Source of the DNA: VAZQ01 sp963817135 | Lineage (GTDB): Bacteria > Pseudomonadota > Alphaproteobacteria > Rhizobiales > Xanthobacteraceae | NCBI GenBank assembly: GCA_963817135.1 | Contig: CAWFNG010000019.1 | Span: 248,001 to 312,000 of the forward strand | Direction: 5' to 3' | DNA: 64,000 bases | In this document: one piece after another, positions 33,750-43,115 of the stretch | How positions within the stretch are numbered: position 1 is the first letter of the stretch | Layout: each line of letters starts with the position of its first letter | The notes under the pieces: generated by a model | Database searches by the model: none | What the model saw: the letters and a program-made list of their open reading frames with translations, nothing else | What the model was told of the DNA's origin: nothing | Translations under genes and position numbers: made by a program

Positions 33750-33840
33750 TTAGTGCCCTGGCACTAACTCGAAGTGCCGATACGCACCGCCAGTGTCGGT
33801 TGACTGCGGTGAAGCAGACCCAATGCGAACGCACTGATCA
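33750..33840 (+). repeat. AGTGC-GGCACT repeat, copy 2
   Basis: Begins TTAGTGCCCTGGCACTAA, then GAAGTGCCGA, and about 55 bp on reads GGTGAAGCAGACCCAATGCG and AACGCACTGATCAAC. The copy at 40379-40461 shares GAGGTGAAGCAGACCTCATG and GCGCACTGC at the same spacing. It lies just beyond the end of the esterase gene. Confidence 0.6.
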
Positions 33841-33854
33841 ACTCCGGCGGGAAC

Positions 33855-34748
33855 CTAAAGCTTATGGTCCAAGAACGCGGCAATTCGTTCGATCGCTTGG
33901 CGCCCCTCCGGGATGATACGTGCGTACAGGTGCCATGCATGTGGCATACGCGGCCATACTTCGATTTCGATATCGCATCCCGCAGCCTTGAGCTTCTCTG
34001 CCATTCGCACGGCATCGTCGCGCAAAATTTCGTCGCTGCCGACCTGAATGAGGGTCGGCGGCAGCCCGGACGGGTTGCCATAGAGCGGAGACGCATAGGG
34101 ATTGCGTGGATCGGCACCGGCTAGATAGTGGTTCGCGAGAGATGGCAGCCCACGGACATTCATCATTGGGTCCGCAGCGGCGTTCGACTGCAATGACTGC
34201 CCGGTAAGTGCGAGATCAGTCCAGGGCGAAACCGCCACGACGGCACCCGGCAGGGCAAAGCCATCATCGCGCAGTTTGTGCAGCGTTGCCAGCGCTAGAC
34301 CGCCGCCTGCTGAATCGCCTACGAAAGCAATCCGCCGGTGGTCGAGACGGTCAGCGAGCCAACGATATACTTTGACCGAGTCTTCGACCGCCGCTGGAAA
34401 CGGATGCTCGGGAGCGAGCCGGTAGTCGAAGTATAGCACATAGGCGCGTGCCGCGACGGCAACTCGCCAGGTGAAATCGCGATAAAGAGGCGCCGAACCA
34501 ACTACGTACCCCCCACCGTGGAAAAAGAGAATGTAGCGATCGCTGCGTGAGCGCGGAACTGCGACGCGAACGGCATTAACCCCACCGGCGTCGATTGCAC
34601 TTGTTTGCGTGCCTAGCGGAGGACGCGGGACAATGCGTTCGAGGAGCTTCAGCCGCCGCCGAACCGCCGGCAGTGGCATCGCCATACGATTTTGGCGTTT
34701 CTTGAGGTAGTGCAGGCATAAAAGCAAAAGCTCAGCTCGCCGGCTCAT
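33855..34748 (-). CDS. Alpha/beta hydrolase, hormone-sensitive lipase family
   Basis: Esterase/lipase of 297 residues, family IV. The oxyanion-hole motif is FFHGGGYVVGS, the nucleophile elbow GDSAGGGLA gives the catalytic Ser, and the acid and His of the triad are in VGSDEILRDD and PRMPHAWH. There is no signal peptide, so it should act in the cytoplasm on short-chain esters; the natural substrate is unknown. An AGGG lies about 8 nt before the ATG. An acyltransferase gene lies upstream on the same strand with a 200-bp gap. Confidence 0.92.
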   Translation of the reverse strand: MSRRAELLLLCLHYLKKRQNRMAMPLPAVRRRLKLLERIVPRPPLGTQTSAIDAGGVNAVRVAVPRSRSDRYILFFHGGGYVVGSAPLYRDFTWRVAVAARAYVLYFDYRLAPEHPFPAAVEDSVKVYRWLADRLDHRRIAFVGDSAGGGLALATLHKLRDDGFALPGAVVAVSPWTDLALTGQSLQSNAAADPMMNVRGLPSLANHYLAGADPRNPYASPLYGNPSGLPPTLIQVGSDEILRDDAVRMAEKLKAAGCDIEIEVWPRMPHAWHLYARIIPEGRQAIERIAAFLDHKL

Positions 34749-34949
34749 CGATGCCCTACCCGTTCAAGTTGCCGCCCCGCGAACGGCGCAAGGCGTTGGC
34801 AAGATTCATTTGGACGATCATCAGCACAATCGGAGCTGCAAAAAGGAGCCAAACGATTTGGCCACTTCAAAGGCTCACACTTCGCCCGCGCGATCCAACG
34901 CTGATGATAGTTACGCGGAAGAAGCTCATAGGGAAGCGTTTCATGAAGG

Positions 34950-36140
34950 TTAGCGCTTTGCTCCCACCAGTCGAGCGCCAATGGGAGAGCGGCACATGGC
35001 GATAGTGGCGGCCCAGCTCAGCGCGAGCGTGCCGGTGAATACGATTGCGGCCTTTGCAACGGCGAACAACGCGACACTGAGCAGGATGTATTGCAGCCAG
35101 GTTATAAAGGGATAATGGATCAGATATATGCCATAGGCATTCTCTGACAGGCTGTCGATGACCGGCCGGCGCGTCGTCCCAGTGAAGCGCAAGAATACTG
35201 CCGCCCAACCCAAGCATGCAGCCGCGCAGCACAGCACCAGGCCAAGATCAGCAACGATTTCGAGGCCCGGCAGTGTCGTAGCCCGCCCATTCACGGTCAG
35301 CGCGGTGGGAATGATCCACAGCAGGAATGCCGCGAACGCGCCGCCGAGCCACGCCGCCCACCGCTGTGCAAGCATTCCGTCCGACCTGAGCAGACCTCGC
35401 TCAAGCCCGTACACCCCGACACCGAGACCCGCGAAGAAGTACACGACGTAAACCAGCGCAAAGCTGGGTTGAAAGGCAAACGGACCGAATTGGATCCAGT
35501 CCCAAGGCTTAAAGACGGCGGCCGAGGGGATATAGGCGAGCGCGGAGACACTCACCAGAACAATGAAATACCGACCGGGATAGGTCCCGGCTGTAGCCGA
35601 TATCCGGCCGAGGACCTTACCCAAGCGCGGAGCAAGCCAGTAGAGCAAAGCAGCTACGCTGTTTAGCGCCAACAAGAACCACAAGAACCACAGCGGTCCG
35701 CTTGGCCAGAAGGGCAGCGCAATCAAGTGCGCCCAGAATGCGGACCAACTCGGATCAACGGCGGTGAAGCGGTAGACCGGGTAAAGCGCCACCGGCATCA
35801 GCAGGCAGACCCCCAGTAAAAACGGCACACCCAGTCGCAAAAAGCGGTCCTGGAGAAATATCTTTGCTCCCTTGCGCAGGAGACTCGGCCAGACGAACAG
35901 GCCGGAAAGGAAGAACATTAATTGCATCATGTAGACGTATGCGAACGCACAGAACAGGTCGAAGCCGAACCAGCGCTCGCTATCGATGATCGGGACCGCT
36001 CTCCACCAATAAGGGGGGTTATCGAAGGGCGGGGGTGAGGTGGGTTGCGAACCCAGATAGGCGAGAACCGAGTGAAACGCCACGACGAGCAGGATGACAA
36101 ACGCCCTCAGATTACTCAGTGCGAGGCTGGTCTTGGGCAT
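34950..36140 (-). CDS. Acyltransferase family 3 membrane protein (OpgC-like)
   Basis: Integral membrane protein of 396 residues with about ten hydrophobic segments. It starts LSNLRAFVILLVVAFHSVLAY, where the His in the first helix is the family's conserved catalytic residue, and later carries RLGVPFLLGV and YGIYLIHYPFITW, typical of Acyl_transf_3/OpgC proteins that O-acylate glycans or other surface molecules. No polysaccharide gene is adjacent, so the acceptor is unknown. The next gene on the strand is an HSL-family esterase; adding and removing acyl groups would fit together, but this is only context. Confidence 0.88.
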   Translation of the reverse strand: MPKTSLALSNLRAFVILLVVAFHSVLAYLGSQPTSPPPFDNPPYWWRAVPIIDSERWFGFDLFCAFAYVYMMQLMFFLSGLFVWPSLLRKGAKIFLQDRFLRLGVPFLLGVCLLMPVALYPVYRFTAVDPSWSAFWAHLIALPFWPSGPLWFLWFLLALNSVAALLYWLAPRLGKVLGRISATAGTYPGRYFIVLVSVSALAYIPSAAVFKPWDWIQFGPFAFQPSFALVYVVYFFAGLGVGVYGLERGLLRSDGMLAQRWAAWLGGAFAAFLLWIIPTALTVNGRATTLPGLEIVADLGLVLCCAAACLGWAAVFLRFTGTTRRPVIDSLSENAYGIYLIHYPFITWLQYILLSVALFAVAKAAIVFTGTLALSWAATIAMCRSPIGARLVGAKR

Positions 36141-36778
36141 GTTTGTGCAAGGCTCTCAGGTACCAGAGCGGTAGGGCATATTGGAATTGGCGGTGAAGGA
36201 TCGCGCACAAAATTACTCGGTCATTGTCCAATGGATTGTCGCCTGGAAGCACCTGAAATGAAACCTCCGATACCATCGTTTGGGGCCGCCTAAAAGGGCA
36301 TTACCGACGCGGGTGGTGGACACATTCGTTCCGCCTCATGCTGCTCGCCTCGCCAGGGGCGATGTCGTAATGGCCGCTAATGTGCAATGTGCAGATTTTC
36401 AGCCGCCGGCAGCTACGATCTCACCACGCGCTGTGACGGCCGGTGGCTGAAAAGCGCCAAGGACGGGCGTGAGGGCGGCTGCTGGCGGGGTTTCCCTTCC
36501 CTTGGTGTAGCGGTGTCCCCTAGTGCGCCGGCGCACGCTTTTCCCTATCGCCGGTAGCAATCCCGCCGCGCACAACCCGCTAGGAAGGCCGTGGGTGCCG
36601 TTAATCGTAGCCCGGTGACCGCTTTCAGGTGGATTGCGGGCGAGGCATGCTCACCGCGATTTGGTCTCTTGATGACCCACAACGGTCATTGGGGGCGAGA
36701 TTTTGCTGTGATGCACAATACGGGATTTCCAGCAATGGTGTGGTAGGGTGCAATCCTCGGATTAAGGGAAGAGCACAC
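36141..36778. other. Gene-free stretch upstream of the tandem receptors
   Basis: About 640 bp with no convincing coding region. It contains a short covarying palindrome (36396-36453) and, from 36699, an 80-bp leader starting GATTTTGCTGTGATGCACAA that resembles the leader of the next receptor gene (37924 onward). The leader probably includes the promoter. Confidence 0.5.
36396..36453. repeat. Short palindrome with covarying stem (copy 1)
   Basis: Arms TTTTCAGCCGCCGGC and GGCCGGTGGCTGAAAA around a 27-nt loop. Flanks TGTGCAG on the left and GCGCCAAGG on the right recur at 39042-39101, where the stem core is GAACGCC/GGCGTTC instead of AGCCGCC/GGTGGCT. Confidence 0.65.
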
Positions 36779-37762
36779 ATGAGGCGGCGCGAGTTCATCA
36801 CGCTGCTTGGTGGCGCGGCGGTCGCTTGGCCGCTTGCGGCGCGCGCGCAGCAGCCGGCAATGCCGGTGGTCGGGTTTCTCCGGAGCACCGCGGCCACTGG
36901 TTCCGAACACATCGTGACCGCGTTCCTCAGGGGCCTGAAAGAGGCGGGATTTGTCGAGGGCCAGAACGTCGCGATCGAGTACCTCTGGGCTGACAATCAA
37001 AACGATCGACTGCCGGCGCTGGCGGCCGATCTCATTCGGCGTCAGGTGACCGTGATTGTCGCAGCCGGCATTCCTGCGGCACTGGCCGCAAAGGCGGCGA
37101 CTACGACCATTCCCATCGTCTTTGAGGTGGCAGCCGACCCGGTCGAGGTTGGACTTGTTGCCAGCCTCAACCGACCGGGCGGCAACCTCACAGGCGCGAC
37201 CACCTTGAACGTGGAGCTGGCGCCGAAGCGGCTGGAGCTGATGCACGACGTAGTACCCACGACGCGCAGCATTGCCCTGCTCGTCAACCCTACCAGTCCC
37301 GTCAATGCCGAGCGTCTATCGACAGACGCGCAGACTGCGGCCCGCACACTCGGGCTGCAGCTCCATGTCCTGCATGCAAGCACCGAACGCGATTTCGGTA
37401 CGGTCTTCGCGTCCTTGGTCCAAATGCGAGCAGGCGCGCTCGTGATCAATAACGATGCATTCTTCCTTAGCCGGAGCGAACAGCTCGCCGCCCTGACGGT
37501 CCGCCATGCGGTGCCCACGATCTTCGCTTATCGCGAATTCACCGCGGCCGGTGGCCTGATGAGCTACGGAGGAAGTCTCACAAACGCGTACCGCCTGACC
37601 GGCGTCTACACCGGCCGGATTCTCAAGGGCGAGAAGCCGGCCGAGCTGCCCGTCCAGCAGGTTACGAAGTTCGAGCTGTTCATCAACCTCAAGACCGCCA
37701 AGGCGCTTGGCCTCACGGTGCCGTTGATCATGCAAATGACCGCCGACGAGGTCATCGAATAG
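36779..37762 (+). CDS. ABC_sub_bind-family substrate-binding protein (tandem copy 1)
   Basis: Periplasmic receptor of 327 residues; MRRREFITLLGGAAVAWPLA with cleavage after ARAQQ is a twin-Arg-like or Sec-type signal seen throughout this family. Landmarks: PIVFEVAADPVEVGLV, RPGGNLTGA, KRLELMHDVVP, ILKGEKPAELPVQQ and ADEVIE at the C-terminus. The ATG at 36779 follows an AGGGAAGAG. It is followed after 235 bp by a paralog in the same direction with a related leader, so the pair looks like a tandem duplication. No permease or ATPase accompanies them. Confidence 0.9.
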   Translation: MRRREFITLLGGAAVAWPLAARAQQPAMPVVGFLRSTAATGSEHIVTAFLRGLKEAGFVEGQNVAIEYLWADNQNDRLPALAADLIRRQVTVIVAAGIPAALAAKAATTTIPIVFEVAADPVEVGLVASLNRPGGNLTGATTLNVELAPKRLELMHDVVPTTRSIALLVNPTSPVNAERLSTDAQTAARTLGLQLHVLHASTERDFGTVFASLVQMRAGALVINNDAFFLSRSEQLAALTVRHAVPTIFAYREFTAAGGLMSYGGSLTNAYRLTGVYTGRILKGEKPAELPVQQVTKFELFINLKTAKALGLTVPLIMQMTADEVIE

Positions 37763-37997
37763 TTAGCATGTGCATATTGCTCCATCTGCTCACGGCAGCT
37801 CCTGGCACGAAGTTTGTGAGTGCCCGCCTTGTCCTGGTTATGGCTGCTTCCAGAGGTGAAGCGGCCGGCAATGTTGTGGTGCGGTAACGGCGGGAAATGA
37901 CCCTGAGCGGACGACCGGCGGCCGATTTTGCTGTGCTGCACAACCCGGTTTCGGCTCCCCGACGATATGGTAGGTTTGGCCTCGACTTGAGGGACCC

Positions 37998-38978
37998 ATG
38001 AGGCGTCGCAATTTTCTCAGCGTGATCGGCGGCGCGGTAGCGTTGCCGCTCGCAGCGCGGGCGCAGCAGCCGGTGATGCCGGTGATCGGCTATCTAACAA
38101 CCGGATCGCCCGAATCCGACGCCGTCCCTTTGGCCGCCTTCCGTCGGGGATTGAGCGAAACGGGCTATGTTGAAACGCAAAACGTCACCATTCAATACCG
38201 CTGGGCCGAATTTCAATATGATCGGCTGGCACCGATGGCAGACGATCTGGTTCGTCAACGGGTGAGCGTGATTGCCTCGCTCGGCGGCACACCTTCGGCG
38301 CTCGTGGCCAAGGCGGCGACCTCAACAATTCCGATTGTTTTCTATATCGGCATTGACCCGGTCGAGTTTGGGCTCATTGCCAGCTTTAGACACCCTGGCG
38401 GAAACATGACGGGGGTTGGAGGTCTGCAAGGCGATTTGATTGCAAAGCGTATCGAGCTCTTACACGAAATGCTGCCAAAGGCAGCCGTCGTCGCTTTCCT
38501 AGTCAACCCAAACAACCGCTACACCGAGACCGAAACGCGAGTATTGCAGGACGGCGCGCATTCTCTCGGACTTGAGCTGCATGTCGTGCGCGCGAGCACT
38601 GCCAGCGAGATTGATACCGCCTTCCGAACCCTTGCCGGACTGCGACCCGACGCGCTTCTCGTAAGCGCTGACTTTGTTCTTCTCAGCAGGCACAAACAAC
38701 TCGTCGCACTCGCAGCACAGTACGCGCTGCCCGTCGTGTGGCCGTGGCGCGAATACGCAGCTGCTGGCGGCTTGATGAGCTACGGCACTAGCCTTACCGA
38801 GGCTTATCGTGTCGTCGGGACCTACACAGGCAGGATTCTCAAGGGTGAAAAACCCGCCGACCTGCCAGTGCAGCAGGAGGTGAAGGTCGAACTGATTATT
38901 AACACGAAGACCGCCAAGACGCTCGGTCTCACTTTCCCGCTTACGCTGCTTGGGCGCGCCGACGAGGTGATCGAGTAG
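37998..38978 (+). CDS. ABC_sub_bind-family substrate-binding protein (tandem copy 2)
   Basis: Paralog of the preceding receptor, 326 residues, starting MRRRNFLSVIGGAVALPLA with the same signal type (AARAQQ). It shares PIVFYIGIDPVEFGLIA, HPGGNMTGV, ILKGEKPADLPVQQ and ADEVIE. The two differ widely in between, so the duplication is old. A GAGGG lies 5-6 nt before the ATG. The leader from 37924 (GATTTTGCTGTGCTGCACAA) matches that of copy 1. Ligand unknown. Confidence 0.9.
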   Translation: MRRRNFLSVIGGAVALPLAARAQQPVMPVIGYLTTGSPESDAVPLAAFRRGLSETGYVETQNVTIQYRWAEFQYDRLAPMADDLVRQRVSVIASLGGTPSALVAKAATSTIPIVFYIGIDPVEFGLIASFRHPGGNMTGVGGLQGDLIAKRIELLHEMLPKAAVVAFLVNPNNRYTETETRVLQDGAHSLGLELHVVRASTASEIDTAFRTLAGLRPDALLVSADFVLLSRHKQLVALAAQYALPVVWPWREYAAAGGLMSYGTSLTEAYRVVGTYTGRILKGEKPADLPVQQEVKVELIINTKTAKTLGLTFPLTLLGRADEVIE

Positions 38979-39397
38979 TCGCAGTAGCCGCAGTTTGTTC
39001 ATGAACATTGCTGCACCTGCTCAGGGCCGCTCATGTGCAGGTTTTCGAACGCCGGTGTGCTCGAACTCTCCACGCGCGCGCCGACGGCCGGCGTTCGAAA
39101 AGCGCCAATGCACGAAATCGCGGCGGGAGGTAGTGCGCGGGCGCTGCCGCGGGCGTTATGGGGATTTGGCGGTGGCGTGAGAGCGGTAAAGCTCGGTGCG
39201 GAGCGGGAACGGCAGTTGGTTTGTCGCGACTCTTTGGTGAGGATGCGGCGGAGAAGTAACAATCTGCATGCTCGGCGCCAGGATTGATGTAGCGATCGAC
39301 CGCGAATCAAACGATGCATTGCGATTGTGGGCATTGCCGGCGAGGAACCAGCAGGAATCAGGAGTGTCGCTGTAGTCGCTGATCAGTTGTGTCACGC
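38979..39397. other. Gene-free stretch before the IS91 remnant
   Basis: About 420 bp. It contains the second copy of the covarying palindrome (39042-39101). The remainder shows no gene; the part nearest 39398 may be the 3' flank of the IS91-type element, but I could not identify its terminus. Confidence 0.45.
39042..39101. repeat. Short palindrome with covarying stem (copy 2)
   Basis: Arms TTTTCGAACGCCGG and CCGGCGTTCGAAAA pair perfectly. The flanks TGTGCAGG on the left and GCGCCAATG on the right match those of the copy at 36396-36453, while the stem core differs on both sides together. Confidence 0.7.
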
Positions 39398-40345
39398 TCA
39401 TGAGGTATCGATCCTGATCTCTTGCGCTGCGGGTGTGGGATAGTGCGTGGGTCGGCAGCCGCGCGCGAAGGTCTCGATGATGATCATGCGTCCACCGCAG
39501 CAGGGACATGGACGCGGCAGCACGCGCGGCGCATCGGTGGTGGTGGTCTCAGAGGGCTCGGGCTCTTTCGCGGGGGATGGAACGCCAAGCAACCCACGCG
39601 CGCGTGCGATGTTGGCGGCGCGGTTGGCTTTGGCAAGCAGCCCGTAGTGACGGATGCGATGCAAGCCCTTCGGCAGGACGTGGAGCAGGAAGCGGCGGAT
39701 GAACTCGCCGGTGGCGAGGGTCATGGTTTTGTAGCGGGCCGTGCCGTCGAGCCGATAGTCCTTGTACCTGAAGGTGACGCCGTTCTGATCGGTGGATATG
39801 AGCCGGCGATTGGAGATGGCCACGCGGTGGGTGTAGCGGGACAGATAGCGCAACACTTGCCTGGGTCCGGCGAACGGTCTTTTGCAGTAGACCACCCACT
39901 TGCTGTTGCGCAGCGGTTTTAGCCGGCGCTCGAAAGCGGTTTTGCTGGCGAGAGCTGCATGATCGCCGAAGAACTGCAGGCGTCCGGCACGGTGCGCCGC
40001 AAGCAGCATCTCCAGAAACAGGCGTCGGAACAGGGCGGAGAGAACCCCGACCGTCAGAAAATAGCGCGGTCGGCCCGCGACCCACTTCGATCCATCCGGC
40101 GATAGGCCTCCTCCCGGCACGATCATGTGCACATGCGGGTGGTGGATGAGGGTAGAGCCCCAGCTGTGCAACACCGAGATGAAGCCGATGCGCGCGCCCA
40201 GATGCTTGGGATCGGCCGCGATCGTGAGCAGGGTCTCGGCCGAGGCCTTGAACAGCAGATCGTAGACCACGGCCCTATTCTGGTAGGCGATGTCACGCAG
40301 AGAGGCCGGCAGCGTGTAGACCACATGAAAGTACGGCACCGGCAA
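39398..40345 (-). pseudogene. IS91-family transposase, 5'-truncated
   Basis: C-terminal ~315 residues of a Y2-type rolling-circle transposase (Y2_Tnp). It opens at PVPYFHVVYTLPASLRDIA and carries the HUH pair HHPHVHMIVPGGG, then the tyrosine region RYLSRYTHRVAISN and KDYRLDG, and a C-terminal zinc knuckle PCPCCGGRM. The usual N-terminal ~85 residues, with a Cys-rich RNRHCPKCQ-type finger, are missing: the frame stays open upstream to about 40378 (AEREAELL) and there meets a palindromic repeat. Without the finger it is unlikely to be active. The TTG at 40345 is only the first possible start in the remaining frame. Confidence 0.88.
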
Positions 40346-40378
40346 CAGCTCGGCCTCGCGTTCGGCGAAAGCGATACA

Positions 40379-40461
40379 AGTGCTTTGGCACTGCGGAGAC
40401 CCGCCAGCCGTCTCGACTGATGCCTGCTCATTGAGGTGAAGCAGACCTCATGCGGGCGCAC
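40379..40461 (-). repeat. AGTGC-GGCACT repeat, copy 3, at the IS91 break
   Basis: Begins AAGTGCTTTGGCACT exactly where transposase homology ends, and later reads GAGGTGAAGCAGACCTCATG and GGGCGCACTGC, matching the copy at 33750-33840. It therefore marks the truncation point of the transposase. Confidence 0.6.
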
Positions 40462-40679
40462 TGCTAACCGCCGTTGTTGACCCTGACCGGACCTCAGCGA
40501 CTTAGCAAAGTGCGGATGCGCGTGTGTGGTCTTACTCGCACAACCGTCATCGAAGCGTGATATTCCCGCCCAGTTCCCCGAGCCGCGCGTTTGACCTGCG
40601 TCAAGGTGGGGTTGTCAATGCAAGTGCTCTCCCGTCAAAATGCGCGAGTCGCTTTTTAAGGCCACGGGAGCTTTCCATT

Positions 40680-43103
40680 ATGAAAATCAGTCGCAGCATG
40701 CTTGGGGGCGCGGGTCTTCTCGCCCTTAGTTGCGTTTCGGCATTGGCTCAGCAGGTCACGGGTGTCCCAGGTTCGCCCGGTGCCACCACCACAATCACCG
40801 GAAAACAACTTCCGCCGCCCGATCCGAAATTCGGCGGGGTGATCAAGGAAAGGGCCTCGGAGTCGAAGGCTTGGTGGCCGCCGCGCGTCGTACCGCCGAA
40901 GGGTGCGCCCAACGTGCTCCTCATCATGACGGACGACGACGGCTTCGGCGCGCCGTCCACTTTTGGCGGGGTGATCCCTACACCGGCGCTCGACCGGATC
41001 GCCAATGCGGGTCTGCGCTACACCAATTTCCACTCCACTTCGCTCTGCTCACCGACGCGGGCGGCGATTATCACGGGACGCAACCATCACTCGGTTGGCT
41101 TCGGGGTGGTAGGTGAAATAGCGACAGGGTTCCCGGGTTACAACTCAATAATCCCGATTGAGAAGGGCACCATCGGTACAATCCTGAAGGAGAACGGTTA
41201 CGGAACCTCGTGGTTTGGCAAGGACCACAACACGCCCTTTTATCAGGCGAGCCAAGCCGGGCCGTTCGATCAATGGCCGAACGGTATGGGCTTCGATTAT
41301 TTCTACGGCTTTGTCGGCGGCGACGCCAGCCAGTGGCAGCCGAACCTGTTCCGCAATACGACGGCCATCTATCCGTTCCTAGGCAATCCCAGCTGGAACC
41401 TGACCACGGCCATGGCCGACGAGGCCATCCAGTACATGAAGGAGCTCAAGGAGATCGCGCCCGATAAACCGTTCTTTGTCTATTACGTACCGGGCGGCAC
41501 ACACGCCCCGCATCATCCGACGCCGGAGTGGATCAACAAGATCAGCGACATGCACTTGTTCGATGACGGGTGGAACAAGCTGCGGGAGACCATCTTTGCT
41601 AATCAGAAGCGGCTTGGCATCATGCCCGCGAATGCCCAGCTAACGCCTTGGCCGAAAGAACTGCCGCAGTGGGATTCACTCAGTTTTGAGGAGAAGAGGC
41701 TCTTCATCAAGCAGGCGGATGTCTATGGGGCTTACCAGGCATACACCGACCATGAGATCGGTCGGGTCATCCAGGCCGTTGAAGACCTCGGAGAACTCAA
41801 CAACACCTTGATCATCTACATCAGCGGCGACAACGGCGCGAGCGCCGAAGGCATGCTCAACGGCACGCCGAACGAGTTCACCACCTTCAATGGCGTTCCC
41901 GTGCCGGTCACGGACCAGTTTCTCTGGTACGAGTTCTGGGGGTCGGACCGGACCTACCCGCATTTTGCGGCGCCTTGGGCGTGGGCGTTCGACACGCCGT
42001 TCAAGTGGATGAAACAGGTGGCGTCGCATTTCGGCGGGACGGCCCAGGGAGTCGCCATGTCCTGGCCTAGCCATATCAACGACGTGGGCGGCATCCGCCG
42101 CCAGTTCCATCACGTCATCGACATCGTGCCGACCATCCTCGAAGCGACCCGCATCCCGGCGCCCGATACGATCAACGGCATCAAGCAGCGCCCCATCGAA
42201 GGGGTGAGCATGATGTACACCTGGGACAAGGCGAACGCCGACGCGCCCACCCGGCACACCACGCAATACTTCGAAATGCTCGGCAATCGCGCCATCTACC
42301 ACGACGGGTGGGTGGCGTGCACGACCCCGGTGACGCTCCCGTGGGAACTCAGTACCAAACCGCCGCCCGACGTGATCACCGGGTACAAGTGGGAACTCTA
42401 CAACGTCATGGAGGACCCCACCGAGTTCAACGATCTGGCCGCCAAGATGCCGGAGAAGCTCAAGCAGATGCAGGCCATCTTCTATCTGGAGGCGAAGAAA
42501 TACGACGTGCTGCCACTCGACAACTCGACGCTCGCGCGCTGGAATACGCCGCGCCCGAGCCTCACGGCGGGACGAACGGTCTTCACATATTCGGGCGGAC
42601 TGACCGGCGTGCCAGCCAGCGCTGCCCCGCGCATCCTGGACAAGTCCTACACCATCACCGCCGAGGTCGAGATTCCCGAGGGCGGTGCGGAAGGCATGAT
42701 CGTCACCGAAGGCGGGCGCTTCGGCGGCTACGGTCTGTTCCTGAGCAAGGGCGAGTTGGGAATTGGCCGGGGCAAGGTGGTGTTCCTCTATAACCTGCTC
42801 GACCTCAAGCGCACGACGTGGGAAGGGCCCGAGTTGGGCGCTGGCAAGCACACCATCGTCTTCGACTTCAAGTCCGAAGGTGCAGGTTTGGGCAAGGGAG
42901 GGACAGGCGTGCTCTCTGTGGATGGCCAGGAGGTGGCCAGGAATTCCATGGAACACACCACGCCGATCACGTTCCCGGAGGACGAAACCTTCGATGTCGG
43001 CCAGGACACCCGCACCGGGGTCGCACTCCTGGAATATCGCTACGATGTTCCGTTCAAGTTCACCGGCAAGATCAACAAGCTGACCTTCAAGCTTGAGCGC
43101 TGA
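40680..43103 (+). CDS. Periplasmic arylsulfatase (type I sulfatase)
   Basis: Sulfate-ester hydrolase of 807 residues with a signal peptide (start MKISRSMLGGAGLLALS, cleavage near ALAQQ). Metal ligands lie in LIMTDDDGFGAPS and ISGDNGAS; the residue converted to formylglycine is Cys123 in LCSPTRAAIITGRN, so a maturing enzyme is needed and none is seen nearby. The C-terminal ~250 residues form an extra beta-rich domain with a concanavalin-like look. GGGAG lies 10 nt before the ATG; the longer frame from 40524 has no such site. A small membrane protein follows 12 bp downstream. The substrate is not known. Confidence 0.93.
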   Translation: MKISRSMLGGAGLLALSCVSALAQQVTGVPGSPGATTTITGKQLPPPDPKFGGVIKERASESKAWWPPRVVPPKGAPNVLLIMTDDDGFGAPSTFGGVIPTPALDRIANAGLRYTNFHSTSLCSPTRAAIITGRNHHSVGFGVVGEIATGFPGYNSIIPIEKGTIGTILKENGYGTSWFGKDHNTPFYQASQAGPFDQWPNGMGFDYFYGFVGGDASQWQPNLFRNTTAIYPFLGNPSWNLTTAMADEAIQYMKELKEIAPDKPFFVYYVPGGTHAPHHPTPEWINKISDMHLFDDGWNKLRETIFANQKRLGIMPANAQLTPWPKELPQWDSLSFEEKRLFIKQADVYGAYQAYTDHEIGRVIQAVEDLGELNNTLIIYISGDNGASAEGMLNGTPNEFTTFNGVPVPVTDQFLWYEFWGSDRTYPHFAAPWAWAFDTPFKWMKQVASHFGGTAQGVAMSWPSHINDVGGIRRQFHHVIDIVPTILEATRIPAPDTINGIKQRPIEGVSMMYTWDKANADAPTRHTTQYFEMLGNRAIYHDGWVACTTPVTLPWELSTKPPPDVITGYKWELYNVMEDPTEFNDLAAKMPEKLKQMQAIFYLEAKKYDVLPLDNSTLARWNTPRPSLTAGRTVFTYSGGLTGVPASAAPRILDKSYTITAEVEIPEGGAEGMIVTEGGRFGGYGLFLSKGELGIGRGKVVFLYNLLDLKRTTWEGPELGAGKHTIVFDFKSEGAGLGKGGTGVLSVDGQEVARNSMEHTTPITFPEDETFDVGQDTRTGVALLEYRYDVPFKFTGKINKLTFKLER

Positions 43104-43115
43104 GTAGTTGGCGTG

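Noticed and set aside
34745..34981. 78-codon - strand frame between the esterase and acyltransferase genes
   Set aside because: Overlaps the end of the acyltransferase gene in another frame, has no clear ribosome site and no recognisable sequence.
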